Source: Chloroflexota bacterium
GTDB lineage: Bacteria > Chloroflexota > Anaerolineae > Promineifilales > Promineifilaceae
Assembly (NCBI GenBank): GCA_018004935.1
Contig: JAGNBF010000027.1
Span: 1 to 64,000 of the forward strand
DNA: 64,000 nucleotides
Direction: 5' to 3'
The notes beneath the pieces are model-generated. The model saw nothing but the letters and a program-made list of their open reading frames with translations, was not told the origin of the DNA and ran no database searches. The translations under genes were made by a program, and so were the position numbers. Below, piece after piece: positions 8,962 to 17,427 of the stretch. Numbering within the stretch: the stretch's first letter is position 1; each line of letters begins with the position of its first letter.

Positions 8962-9008
8962 GATTGCTGTGGCGGGTCTCCTGACCGCACCCCCCAGGTT
9001 ATTTTTAG
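8962..9008. repeat. GGTCTCCTGACCG interspersed repeat
   Basis: A degenerate copy of a roughly 50-bp family built around GGTCTCCTGACCGCGCCACC. It sits in the 255-base gap before the sheath gene. Other copies: 20252-20310, 22415-22440, 30690-30718, 32185-32232, 34780-34935, 43012-43065, 54670-54712 and 57367-57436. Confidence 0.75.
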
Positions 9009-9191
9009 ACACTCACTAAGCGAGACCGATATGCGTTTATTCTATGTATCGCGCCCCAGTCAAAACCGTTCCCCACCCACTACCTGGGTCAATATATTTA
9101 TTGTGCAGGTTCGTCAGAATCTGCTTTTGACATTGGTTTCCGGATTATGTGGCCGATGCGGCCGCAAACTTATGTATAAGGAGAATGAAAA

Positions 9192-10742
9192 ATGGCTTTA
9201 ACTTACCTCTCTCCCGGCGTCTACGTGGAAGAAGTAGATAAGGGGACAAAACCTATTGAAGTAGCCGGCGCTTCGATGGCGGCCTTCGTCGGCATCACGG
9301 CTGAAGCCAGCATCAAGGCCATCAACCCGGAAACGGGCCAGCGCTACCCCATAGAATCCCGTCTCAATAAAGCAACGCTGGTCACCAACTGGACGCAATA
9401 CACCAATATCTTTGGTGATTTCGTCTCCGGAGCCTACCTGCCTGATTCGGTCTATGGCTACTTTGCGAATGGGGGCGGCCCTTGCTACGTAACCAGTGTC
9501 CGTGCTGTCAGTGAAGGTGGGACTGGTGCTGTCACCTCTGAAGTCGCCGTTGCCGCGGCCAAAGGCGATAGCTTCAAAGTTGCCGCTAAGACACCCGGTC
9601 CTGCTGGCAATAACCTCACCGTCATTATCACCGAAGACAAAGATAAGGAAGGCAAACCCACCGGCACTTTCACCATGAATGTGGGCGGCGAATCCAAATC
9701 TGGTCTGACCATGAAGAAAACCGATGGTGACAATTATGTTGGCAATGCTAATTTTAGTGCAGTAGCCATTAGTGGTGCTGGAGCCAATAACCCCATCGAA
9801 GGAAGTTATCAACTCTCCGGTGGTGGCATTCCTCCCCTTACCGCCAAAGACTTCATCGGTGATGCCGCGGCCCGCACCGGTTTGGGTGGTCTCGAAGCAC
9901 TCGACGATGTGCGTCTGGTTCTCTGCCCCGATGTAATGTCTGGTTATGATGGCACCGATGGGGCCAAAGAGCGTATAAAAGCGATTCAAACCGCCATGAT
10001 TACCCATTGCGAACTGATGCGTTATCGCTTTGCCGTGTTGGATACACCCCCTGGCCTCAATGCCCAACAAGCTAAAGAATGGCGCATGTATGTCAACTTT
10101 GATACATCCTATGCCGCTCTCTACTACCCCTGGATCAAAGTTGCCGATCTCAGTGGTAGTGGCAGTACCACCAAATTCATGCCCCCCAGCGGTCACATGG
10201 TCGGTGTGTACAATCGGGTAGATGGAACCCGTGGCGTTCACAAAGCTCCTGCCAACGAAATCGTCCGTGGAGCCATTGACCTGGAAATCAAACTGAGTCG
10301 GGGTGAACAGGACACACTTAACCCCATCGGCGTCAACTGTATTCGTGAATTCCCTGGCCGTGGTATCCGGGTTTGGGGTGCACGTACCCTCAGCAGTGAC
10401 GGCTCCTGGCGTTATATCAATGTCCGCCGTCTGTTCATCGTCGTGGCGGCCTCGCTGGATGCTGGTTTACAGTGGGTTGTCTTTGAACCCAATGATCGCA
10501 CCTTGTGGGCCAAAGTCCGCCGCGATGTCAACTCCTTCCTGCGCGTAATCTGGCGCTCTGGGGCACTCTTTGGTAGCTCTCCTGACGAAGCCTTCTATGT
10601 GAAGGTGGATGATGAAAATAACCCACCGGAAATTCGTGATCTGGGTCAACTGATTATCGAAGCGGGCCTGTGCCCGGTTAAACCGGCTGAGTTTGTCATC
10701 CTACGTCTGAGCCAATGGGCTGGCCCCAACGCCGAAGCGTAA
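9192..10742 (+). CDS. Contractile tail sheath protein
   Basis: 516 residues, led by a strong ribosome binding site (AAGGAGA). The start YLSPGVYVEEVDKG and the C-terminal block (VRRLFIVVAASLDAGLQWVV, RSGALFGSSPDEAFYVKVDD, LIIEAGLCPVKPAEFVI) are diagnostic of phage/eCIS sheath subunits. The sheath surrounds the tube and contracts to drive it into a target. The middle, about residues 105-225, is a Gly/Lys-rich insertion that probably forms the surface-exposed domain. Only one sheath gene is seen, whereas Afp has several paralogues. The gene lacks the GCGGCCGC octamer that most neighbours carry. Confidence 0.97.
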   Translation: MALTYLSPGVYVEEVDKGTKPIEVAGASMAAFVGITAEASIKAINPETGQRYPIESRLNKATLVTNWTQYTNIFGDFVSGAYLPDSVYGYFANGGGPCYVTSVRAVSEGGTGAVTSEVAVAAAKGDSFKVAAKTPGPAGNNLTVIITEDKDKEGKPTGTFTMNVGGESKSGLTMKKTDGDNYVGNANFSAVAISGAGANNPIEGSYQLSGGGIPPLTAKDFIGDAAARTGLGGLEALDDVRLVLCPDVMSGYDGTDGAKERIKAIQTAMITHCELMRYRFAVLDTPPGLNAQQAKEWRMYVNFDTSYAALYYPWIKVADLSGSGSTTKFMPPSGHMVGVYNRVDGTRGVHKAPANEIVRGAIDLEIKLSRGEQDTLNPIGVNCIREFPGRGIRVWGARTLSSDGSWRYINVRRLFIVVAASLDAGLQWVVFEPNDRTLWAKVRRDVNSFLRVIWRSGALFGSSPDEAFYVKVDDENNPPEIRDLGQLIIEAGLCPVKPAEFVILRLSQWAGPNAEA

Positions 10743-10806
10743 TTGGGAGGTTGTTGGACTGTTTCTCAGTAACTAGAATTTGGCGTTTTTTTGTTTCCAT
10801 CAGAAA

Positions 10807-10865
10807 AGGCACAGCCTGGAAAGGCTGTGCTACATCCAAAGGTAGAGCGGAAATTCGCCAAAGTC
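10807..10865. repeat. Partial 'aggctgt' interspersed repeat
   Basis: GCACAGCCTGG/CCAGGCTGTGC-type palindrome followed by AAATTCGCCA. It lies between the sheath and tube genes and belongs to the same family as 288-345 and 47450-47551. Confidence 0.65.
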
Positions 10866-10883
10866 GAGTTCAGTAATTAACGG

Positions 10884-10956
10884 GAGTTTAGAGCGAGAGC
10901 CAGAGCAAATGTTAGATACTGGCTTTCCTCTCGCTCTATCTCATAACTCTAAACTC
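10884..10956 (+). other. Long hairpin between sheath and tube genes
   Basis: Arms GAGTTTAGAG (10884-10893) and CTCTAAACTC (10947-10956) close an interrupted stem. It continues with GAGCGAGAG/CTCTCGCTC and AGCCAG/CTGGCT. There is no U-run after it, so it is not a classical terminator. It ends 25 bases before the tube start codon and may stabilise the tube message or set the sheath:tube ratio. Confidence 0.6.
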
Positions 10957-10981
10957 AAGGGAATAGACAAGGAGTAGAAAA

Positions 10982-11422
10982 ATGGCTGACCACGAAGATC
11001 CGTTGGTAAGTTTTCACTTTGCCATAGATATCCAGGGCGTTATTGCCGGTTTCTTTACCGAATGCTCTGGTTTAGGCTCGGAAACCGAAATCGTTGAACA
11101 CAAGGTCGTAAAAGATGGCGTTGAAGTTGTCATGAAAATTCCTGGCCGTCTAAAATGGGAAAATATTGTCATGAAGCGCGGTATCACCAGCAATATGGAC
11201 ATCTGGACCTGGCGTAAACAGGTAGAAACAGGTGATGTGGCTGGAGCGCGTCGGGATGGCTCTATTATTATGTACGACCAGACGTTATCAGAAGTTGCCC
11301 GTTGGAACTTTATTCGCGGCTGGCCATCTAAAGTGACAGGCCCCAGTGTCAAATCAGACAGCAACGAAATTGGTGTCGAAGAGCTGACGATTACCCACGA
11401 ATATATTGAACGTGTTTCCTAA
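10982..11422 (+). CDS. Tail tube protein (gp19/TIGR02241-type, Afp1-like)
   Basis: 146 residues with AAGGAG placed well before the ATG. Family signatures: FHFAIDIQGVIAGFFTECSG, then VEVVMKIPGRLKWENIVMKR, then WIWRK-type WTWRKQVETGDV, and a C-terminal WPSKVTGPSVKSDSNEI followed by VEELTITHEYIE. These proteins stack as hexameric rings to form the inner tube that carries cargo. The gene is flanked by two strong hairpins (10884-10956 and 11439-11480), which suggests its message level is set separately from its neighbours. It is paralogous to the product at 12128-12565. Confidence 0.95.
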   Translation: MADHEDPLVSFHFAIDIQGVIAGFFTECSGLGSETEIVEHKVVKDGVEVVMKIPGRLKWENIVMKRGITSNMDIWTWRKQVETGDVAGARRDGSIIMYDQTLSEVARWNFIRGWPSKVTGPSVKSDSNEIGVEELTITHEYIERVS

Positions 11423-11438
11423 GTAAAGGTTAACCGTT

Positions 11439-11480
11439 AAAGAGCGAGTGGCAGGATTAGCCTCCTGTTACTCGCTCTTT
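11439..11480 (+). terminator. Strong hairpin downstream of the tube gene
   Basis: Arms of 18 bases, AAAGAGCGAGTGGCAGGA and its near-complement ending ACTCGCTCTTT, with two mismatches and a 6-base loop. Only three T's end the stem, so it is at best a partial terminator. It may be a processing or stability element protecting the tube message. It shares the GAGCGAG core with the hairpin upstream of the gene. Confidence 0.5.
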
Positions 11481-11502
11481 GCGGTTGCCTGGTTGTCCGG
11501 TC

Positions 11503-11859
11503 ATGCAGACAGAATTTGAATTTGTTTTGCCGCGTGGGTATGTGGATGCTCAGGGAATGGTGCATCAGCTTGGGCGGATGCGTTTGGCCATGGCTCTGGA
11601 TGAAGTGGAATTGACTCAAGACCCGCGAGTACGGGCCAATGAGTCTTATTTGACTATTTTGCTCCTGGCACGAGTGGTAACCCGGTTAGGAGATTTGCCC
11701 GCCGTGACACCGCGTGTGGTCGAAGGGCTTTTTGCCTCGGACCTGGCGTATTTGCAGGATTTGTACCAACGGTTAAACAGCGTTGAGCATGTGGTGGTGG
11801 GGGCAATTTGCCCTTATTGTGAAAAACCATTTCAGGTAGAAGTGGCCCCTTTGGGATAA
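11503..11859 (+). CDS. Tail assembly protein of the eCIS (T4-type assembly family), CxxC tail
   Basis: 118 residues from the ATG at 11503; a possible TTG at 11479 lies inside the hairpin and is less likely. The sequence MQTEFEFVLPRGYVDAQG, then MRLAMALDEVELTQDPRV, LLLARVVTRLGDLPAVTPRV and FASDLAYLQDLYQRLN is a recurring pattern in contractile-particle loci. It is usually found between the first tube gene and the spike genes and is annotated as a phage tail assembly or hypothetical protein. The C-terminus has CPYCEKPFQVEV, half a zinc-ribbon-like knuckle. It is presumed to act in tube or baseplate assembly rather than in the finished particle. Confidence 0.75.
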   Translation: MQTEFEFVLPRGYVDAQGMVHQLGRMRLAMALDEVELTQDPRVRANESYLTILLLARVVTRLGDLPAVTPRVVEGLFASDLAYLQDLYQRLNSVEHVVVGAICPYCEKPFQVEVAPLG

Positions 11860-11948
11860 CTGTCGTTCTTTTGGTGGCAATGAATCTGCCTGTCAGTAAC
11901 AGGTAACGGTTCAGACCCTCTTTCAGGAAGACAACACTGAATTACGTC

Positions 11949-12128
11949 ATGGCTGATACAGGCAATAATGGGGCAGAGGGAGAAAGCAACAAGGGAATAT
12001 CCCCGGAATTGGTGCGTAAAGTAGCTGATCGGGTGTATGAAATGCTCCGCCTGGAGATGAAACTGGATTATGAACGGCAACGGATGTTTCGCCGTGATGT
12101 TACAAACCGGCAAAGACGAGGTCGGTAA
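11949..12128 (+). CDS. 59-residue eCIS protein (Afp6/DUF5908-like position)
   Basis: A short frame starting ATG at 11949 and ending TAA at 12126-12128. The first third is Gly/Asn/Glu-rich and flexible; the rest is one charged helix, PELVRKVADRVYEMLRLEM, ending in an Arg-rich tail. Its stop overlaps the next start by one base (TAATG), a clear sign of translation. The helix resembles the extreme C-terminus of the 1299-residue protein nearby (EELARQVYSEVKRRLSVEWE), suggesting both plug into the same partner. Small proteins at this position between tube genes are common in eCIS (Afp6-like); exact family membership is not certain. Confidence 0.75.
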   Translation: MADTGNNGAEGESNKGISPELVRKVADRVYEMLRLEMKLDYERQRMFRRDVTNRQRRGR

Positions 12129-12565
12129 TGAGCAATACTTTTGATGTTTATCCGGGTTTTCGTTTTGTCGTGACCATTAGCGACATTACTGGTGCTGTGT
12201 TTACGGAATGTACGTTGCCCACGATTGAATGGGATTTGCAGGAAGTGAAGGAAGGTGGCCTGAATTCATATGTTCATCAGTTACCAGGGTTGCGTAAGGC
12301 GACGAAAATTACGCTGAAACGAGGACTGGTAAAGGAAGGATTGTTGGATTGGTATATGGCCATGATGAGCGGGGATTTTACGTCCGCGCGCCGGGCTGTC
12401 ACCATTACCCTTATGAATTCTATGCGTGAACCAGTGATGTCCTGGAATATTGTCGGTGCTTATCCAACGAAATGGACCGGGCCACAGTTGAAATCGGATG
12501 ATAATACGATTGCGGTAGAGACGTTGGAACTGGCTTGTGGTGAGGTAACAGTTGTCCGGCATTAA
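12128..12565 (+). CDS. Second tail tube protein (Afp5-like, tube-baseplate adaptor)
   Basis: 145 residues of the gp19 tube family: FDVYPGFRFVVTISDITGAV, FTECTLPTIEWDLQEVKEGG, LPGLRKATKITLKRGL, then VGAYPTKWTGPQLKSDDNTI and VETLELACGEV. It is related to the product of 10982-11422 over its whole length but diverges at both ends. In Afp/PVC particles a second tube homologue (Afp5/Pvc5) forms the first layer on the spike, and this gene has the matching location. It overlaps the preceding small gene by one base and the following large gene by 14 bases, so it lies within a tightly coupled operon. Confidence 0.92.
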   Translation: MSNTFDVYPGFRFVVTISDITGAVFTECTLPTIEWDLQEVKEGGLNSYVHQLPGLRKATKITLKRGLVKEGLLDWYMAMMSGDFTSARRAVTITLMNSMREPVMSWNIVGAYPTKWTGPQLKSDDNTIAVETLELACGEVTVVRH

Positions 12566-15500
12566 GTTGAGTAGCCCCCTGGTGCAACGGGTGCGGAGGC
12601 ATGCCAATATGGGTGTGTTGTTCCGTACTAAACAGGCTGGAATGAATGGCCGTGGTTTTAACGCGGCCGCAACACCATCCAGCCTCACCGGTCTCCCTCT
12701 GGTTCGGGCGACGTTGTTTCCCTTCCCTTCCTGGGCAAATGGTAACTTGGGGACAACACCCTCGGTGCAGACCATGCCCTTGTTTGCCCGTGAACCGCGA
12801 TTCGCCGCTGGGGAGTCAGGTAGTGTTTCCCGGCCCCGTTTGACGGGAACGTCTGGCCCTTCACTCCCTGCTGGCCCGATGGGCGCAACATCTTTGACCC
12901 CTGTGACCGCGACTCCCCTTTCCCTACCTGTTGGCGCAACATCGGCCCCGGTCATGCGTCAGGTAGCACCCCCTACAACGGCCGTTGTTTCCCCAACGCC
13001 TGCCGTTACCAGGCCTTTAGTCGCGCCGATTGGTTCAGCCGCTTCTATGTCTGCGGCCGCCCCTATAGTACCTTTTTCACCAATGACTCCATTACCGGTG
13101 TCTCGTTCTGCTGTATCGGGAGTGCCTTCTCTGCCTACAGCCCCCCTAACCGCCCCTGAACCTGCAAGGAGGACGACGGTGGCCGCGCCCACTGTGATGC
13201 GTGCGGCCGCGGCTCCTTCGCCTGCATCTCCCGCCACCCCTGCTCCTGCCCCGGTAATGGTGCCCACGACTCCAGTAGATAAAACTGGTCAGGTGGGGCC
13301 GGGTGTGTTATCTACCCCTGGCGCGGAAACAGATTCTGCCGAACCGACGCTTGATGCAGAATGGTCACGTCTGGGAAAAATTATGCGTTTGCATCGGGAC
13401 AAAGCCCAGCAAGAAGGGGTGCAAGGGGACGTAATTCCTGCGCCTCCTTTGCCGCAAACGACACATTTTCAGACGATGCAGGAAAAACAAAAGCGCATTA
13501 ACACCCCTAGCCGAATGCCGCCCCCCGGATTACGCCGCCGGGCGGATGTCACCATGCTTTCACCGGATCAGATGAAAGGGCAGGGGGATATGCCGACGAC
13601 ATCAGGTGAGTCACCTGAGATACAGTTGACGCCTGCGACGAATGAAAATTTAGGGCCAGATTCGCCCACGGTGGTCACATCTCCGGCAACTGCCCCAACT
13701 GCCGCAATTTCTGCCCTAACCTCAGTGATGAGAGAGGCTTCAACACCCATAGATGAGGGGGGAGAACAGGAGACGGCGGAGCAACTGGCACCCGCGGCCG
13801 CGCCTATGAGTACTGCAACGGTAGCCGGGACAACACCGCTCCAACGGCAGACAGAAGCCGCCCCTCTCCCGGTCACGCCGCCACTGTCACACCAACCTTC
13901 CGGGCCAACGGAAACAACAGTGCCCGACTTACTACCACACCCAGATGTGTCGTTGTCTTCGTCAAGGGGTGGCTCTCCGTTCACGGCCATACAACGTCAG
14001 ACTGAGGGAACTTCTGCGGCCGCAATGGCTGGGTCAATATCACCTGTAGCTAAATCATCCCCGGTTCCGGGTCAAACTCTGCCTGACACACCGACAGGAT
14101 CAGGTCAAGAGCGGAGTTTCCCTGCACCTGCAACGCCCCCTTCTTCCGCGATTCAGCTAACCGCAAGTACTGCGCCAGCACCGTCAACTGTTGCTCCGGC
14201 GGTTCCAACCAGACAACAATCAACCGTGCCGATGGTGGATCCCTCGCTTTCTGCGCCGCTAGCCACATCCACAACGACGGAGGCCACGCCCCTTTCATCT
14301 ACACCTATTCGTGCCACCATTCCGGCGGTACAACGGCAAATCGCGGCTTTGCCAGGTGATGAACCGGGGGAAACATCTTCAGTCTCCCCGACGGATTCTG
14401 AACCTGTAGTGCATTCTGGGGGTGAAGCCCTTACCCTCGCCGCTACTCTTTCTGAACGGAGGGGAGAAGCGCCTGCGCCGGTTAGCGCGGCCGCACCTTT
14501 TTCCCCCACCCCCGCCGTACAACGGCAATACACCGCGCCTCAAGCAGAACCAACATTAGCTGATAAGCCACTATTACCGGCTACTCCTATTCGTTCTACG
14601 CCCGTTCACGGGGCGGAAAGTTCGCCATCTTCCTTACCCGCCGCATTATCACCCGTTACCAGCCAAACAACGGGGCCGATTGTTACCAGATCCGTTACCA
14701 GCCAAACAACGGGGCCGATTGTTACCAGATCCGTTACCAGTCAAACAATGGGGCCGATTGTTGCCAGACAACATGAAGAGCCGCCTACCGCACAATTAGC
14801 GGCCATTGGGTCAATCGCACCAGCCTCTAGGGTGGAGCCGATTGCTGGCGGACAACACATAGAGCCGTTTGCGACTCAATCAGCGCCCATTGGGTCAACA
14901 GCGCTATCGCCTTCTGCGGCCGCGGAACCGGAACAGGGAACGGTACAGCGAAGTGAGATGGCATCTCCTGCTGTGGCAGTACCGGCAATGGTTGCCCCTT
15001 TGCCAATGGTTAAGGCGCGAACGCTGGCCGAATTTTCGTCGCCAGCACCTTCTCCGGTGCAACGGATGGACATGCCAACGGCCGATATACCTGCTTCATC
15101 TGGTAGCGCCCGGTCAACCCTTTCTGAAGAAAGGGGTGTGGAACCAATTGTGCCTACCCTCACGCCTGGAGTTGTTCCGGCTATGCGTGTAGGGCCTACA
15201 GCGGCGGTGCAACGGACGATGGCAGAATTGGGTGAGGCTATACCACCAACATCACAGGTTGGGGAAACGCCTCCAATTCCCACATCTGGCCGGGGACAAG
15301 ATTTAGCGACTTCGTCATACGCGGCCGCGAGTCCGGTGATGCCAGCACCTGCTTCTACACCACCCTTATCGCCAGCCTCAGGTTCACCACCCCCGACAGG
15401 TGGTGTAGCTCCAGTGGGGGTGGTACAACGTGCGGCCGCGCCTGCTACACCGGCCCCTGTTCTACCCCCGTCAATAGCAGAAACGGATGTGCCGACGTTA

Positions 15501-16451
15501 ATTATGCCGACACCAACAGGGGGTTTTGCTCCGGTGACGGCACAGCAAGCCGGAATGCCAGCTAACGTGGCCGGAATGAGCGGCTCTCCGGCTGTGCCTG
15601 CGGTTCAGAGGCAGGCTGATGTAACTGGCGCGGCTCCCACCCCTGTCAGTAAAGGTGTGGAGCCACATTCGGTGGTGTCACCATCGGAACGTGTGTCACT
15701 AGAGGATGTGTGGCCGGTTCAACGAAAGGAATCGGCTCCGGCCCGAGAAACGGATCTACCGCTAGAGCCGGTATTGGTGGAGGAGCCAATGCGCCATGAA
15801 AAGCCTGAGGCTCCGAAAGTAGAGCAAGTCATGCGCCAGGTCGCGGCCGCGAAACCCAGTGATTCTTCGGTGGAGTTGATTTTGCCCCGCCGCCAGCGCC
15901 CCACTCCGCCCGCTTCTCCGGTACAGCGACAACCGGAAAATAAGGGCAACGGTAATGGGACACGCACGCCGCCTCATGCGTTTGTGCCTACAGAAATTGG
16001 GCCACTCCCTGGGGATTTATGGAATATTTTGGGCCAGCCGACACCGACTATGGCGGGAGTAGCAGAGGCTCCGCCGGTGAGTTCGGGCACCCAGCCAGCC
16101 ATAATGCGAGCGATTGCGGCCGCAGAACAATCCACGACAACGATTGCCCCGCCTACCTATACAACTTATGCTCCTCAGCGGGCGGTAAATGGTGGGCCAC
16201 CCCCGATCCAGCGGGTAGAAGGGGAGCAAACAGCGGCCTCAAACCAGGCACAACCAACGACTGTGGCCACGGTTGGTTCTGGGGTACCTCCGGTAACGGG
16301 TAATGCTCCTGGCGGTGAGCCGGGAGCCGCCAGCCAGGAAAAAGCAGAAGGGGCTGGTGAAGTGAATGTGGAAGAGCTGGCCCGACAGGTGTACAGTGAA
16401 GTGAAGCGACGACTGTCTGTAGAATGGGAACGCGGCCGCGGCCGCTTTTAA
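12552..16451 (+). CDS. Giant Pro/Thr/Ala-rich disordered eCIS protein with repeated VQR motifs
   Basis: 1299 residues. The TTG at 12552 is preceded by GAGGT at 12542-12546 and overlaps the tube gene by 14 bases; an ATG at 12609 is the alternative. The composition is dominated by Pro, Thr, Ala, Ser and Val, with no folded domain that I recognise. About fourteen [VIL]QR motifs (LQRQTEA, IQRQTEG, VQRQIAA, VQRQYTA, VQRQADV, VQRQPEN and others) are spread along the chain. The same short motif occurs in the DUF4157 protein and its tandem repeats. The final 30 residues form a helix, EELARQVYSEVKRRLSVEWE, like that of the 59-residue protein. It occupies the region where a tape measure or scaffold could be expected, but the function is unknown. 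Confidence 0.8.
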   Translation: MSGIKLSSPLVQRVRRHANMGVLFRTKQAGMNGRGFNAAATPSSLTGLPLVRATLFPFPSWANGNLGTTPSVQTMPLFAREPRFAAGESGSVSRPRLTGTSGPSLPAGPMGATSLTPVTATPLSLPVGATSAPVMRQVAPPTTAVVSPTPAVTRPLVAPIGSAASMSAAAPIVPFSPMTPLPVSRSAVSGVPSLPTAPLTAPEPARRTTVAAPTVMRAAAAPSPASPATPAPAPVMVPTTPVDKTGQVGPGVLSTPGAETDSAEPTLDAEWSRLGKIMRLHRDKAQQEGVQGDVIPAPPLPQTTHFQTMQEKQKRINTPSRMPPPGLRRRADVTMLSPDQMKGQGDMPTTSGESPEIQLTPATNENLGPDSPTVVTSPATAPTAAISALTSVMREASTPIDEGGEQETAEQLAPAAAPMSTATVAGTTPLQRQTEAAPLPVTPPLSHQPSGPTETTVPDLLPHPDVSLSSSRGGSPFTAIQRQTEGTSAAAMAGSISPVAKSSPVPGQTLPDTPTGSGQERSFPAPATPPSSAIQLTASTAPAPSTVAPAVPTRQQSTVPMVDPSLSAPLATSTTTEATPLSSTPIRATIPAVQRQIAALPGDEPGETSSVSPTDSEPVVHSGGEALTLAATLSERRGEAPAPVSAAAPFSPTPAVQRQYTAPQAEPTLADKPLLPATPIRSTPVHGAESSPSSLPAALSPVTSQTTGPIVTRSVTSQTTGPIVTRSVTSQTMGPIVARQHEEPPTAQLAAIGSIAPASRVEPIAGGQHIEPFATQSAPIGSTALSPSAAAEPEQGTVQRSEMASPAVAVPAMVAPLPMVKARTLAEFSSPAPSPVQRMDMPTADIPASSGSARSTLSEERGVEPIVPTLTPGVVPAMRVGPTAAVQRTMAELGEAIPPTSQVGETPPIPTSGRGQDLATSSYAAASPVMPAPASTPPLSPASGSPPPTGGVAPVGVVQRAAAPATPAPVLPPSIAETDVPTLIMPTPTGGFAPVTAQQAGMPANVAGMSGSPAVPAVQRQADVTGAAPTPVSKGVEPHSVVSPSERVSLEDVWPVQRKESAPARETDLPLEPVLVEEPMRHEKPEAPKVEQVMRQVAAAKPSDSSVELILPRRQRPTPPASPVQRQPENKGNGNGTRTPPHAFVPTEIGPLPGDLWNILGQPTPTMAGVAEAPPVSSGTQPAIMRAIAAAEQSTTTIAPPTYTTYAPQRAVNGGPPPIQRVEGEQTAASNQAQPTTVATVGSGVPPVTGNAPGGEPGAASQEKAEGAGEVNVEELARQVYSEVKRRLSVEWERGRGRF
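14652..14770 (+). repeat. Three 39-base tandem repeats in the giant eCIS gene
   Basis: Units encode the 13-residue block VTSQTTGPIVTRS; the first two are identical at the DNA level and the third differs slightly, indicating recent duplication. Confidence 0.9.
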
Positions 16452-16487
16452 GTGAGCACCTGACACAGTAAACTCAAAAGTAGGGAT

Positions 16488-16602
16488 CTTTGGGAATTCA
16501 GGGGGTTGACACCAAATGTACGGGCTGGCCTTGTGCCTGCCCCGTGTGGGGCAACCACAAGGGTTGCCCATACCCCACGAAATCCCGAAGACCCAAAAGT
16601 AG
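16488..16602. repeat. About 110-bp interspersed repeat (CTTGTGCCTGCCC family)
   Basis: Begins TTGGGAATTCAGGGGGTTG and ends CGAAATCCCGAAGACCC, with an inner palindrome GGCAACCACAAGGGTTGCC. Full or near-full copies: 30934-31042, 32067-32172, 34324-34436 and 58637-58742. Shorter copies: 44030-44092, 54712-54797 and 56070-56150. The ends are imperfectly complementary, so it resembles a short non-autonomous element. It fills most of the gap between the giant gene and the LysM gene. Confidence 0.9.
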
Positions 16603-16713
16603 TTTACGAACGAAAACTACAGGTGCATTTGTCACGAAGATAGCCACCTTCGCCCTATCTGATGTCTGAGTGATAAATTGCTTCGTATTCAATTTGTATC
16701 ACGGTAAAAAACT

Positions 16714-17397
16714 ATGCCCAATAACACACGGAGTGGTTTAACCGCCGCCGAAATTTACGAGGTAGACCAGAGTGGCAACCGCAAAGGAGGCGGTGTGTCC
16801 GTCTTTTGCATGTTCAACCCTAATGAATACAGCATTAGCAAAACGAACAACTTTGAGGAAAAACCCGCCAACAAATCTAGTACGCCTCATGCTGAATTCA
16901 AAAAAGCTGGACCCCAAGCCCTGAAGCTCAACCTGATTTTTGATACCTACGAGTTAGCCGCCAATGTAGCTCTGGAAACGAACAAGCTGTGGAAATTTAT
17001 GGAACCTTCTCAGCAGACCGGGAGCGGCAATAACAGTAAATCTAGCCCCCCACAGGTTGCCTTTGAATGGGGTGTATTCAAATTCGTCTCCTTCATCACC
17101 AGCATGACACAAAAATTCACCCTCTTTTTGAATGATGGCACACCAGTCCGTGCACAGATTGATGCTACATTCACTCAGTATACGGATCTCAATGATTATC
17201 CGGCCCAAAACCCTACTTCAGGGAATGGCCCTTTGGAACGTGTCTGGATGGTAAAAGCAGGGGATCGGATGGACAACATCGCTTATACGGTTTATGGTGA
17301 TGCGACTAAATGGCGATACATTGCCATTCATAATGGCATGAGGAGTCCTCTGGAAATTCGTCCTGGCCAATATTTGAATATTCCGCAGTTGGATTAG
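16714..17397 (+). CDS. LysM-domain baseplate protein (Afp7/gp53-like)
   Basis: 227 residues. The N-terminal 160 are a beta-rich domain (FCMFNPNEYSISKTNNFEEK, LNLIFDTYE). The last 50 form a LysM motif: VWMVKAGDRMDNIAYTVYGD, TKWRYIAIHNG, PGQYLNIPQLD. In Afp/PVC particles the LysM protein (Afp7) clamps the hub to the tube; LysM is also a glycan-binding fold. It directly precedes the spike gene, the usual order. No strong ribosome binding site is visible; the ATG follows GGTAAAAAACT. Confidence 0.92.
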   Translation: MPNNTRSGLTAAEIYEVDQSGNRKGGGVSVFCMFNPNEYSISKTNNFEEKPANKSSTPHAEFKKAGPQALKLNLIFDTYELAANVALETNKLWKFMEPSQQTGSGNNSKSSPPQVAFEWGVFKFVSFITSMTQKFTLFLNDGTPVRAQIDATFTQYTDLNDYPAQNPTSGNGPLERVWMVKAGDRMDNIAYTVYGDATKWRYIAIHNGMRSPLEIRPGQYLNIPQLD

Positions 17398-17427
17398 GCA
17401 TCATGATGTCACGAGGGCACAAACTCG

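Noticed and set aside
9198-10241. A 347-codon minus-strand open frame opposite the sheath gene
   Set aside because: Antisense shadow of the sheath gene, which has diagnostic motifs and a strong ribosome binding site.
12281-12955. Long minus-strand frames opposite the giant Pro-rich gene (also 13568-13990, 14876-15283)
   Set aside because: Low-complexity antisense; composition follows the plus-strand Pro/Ala/Thr codons.
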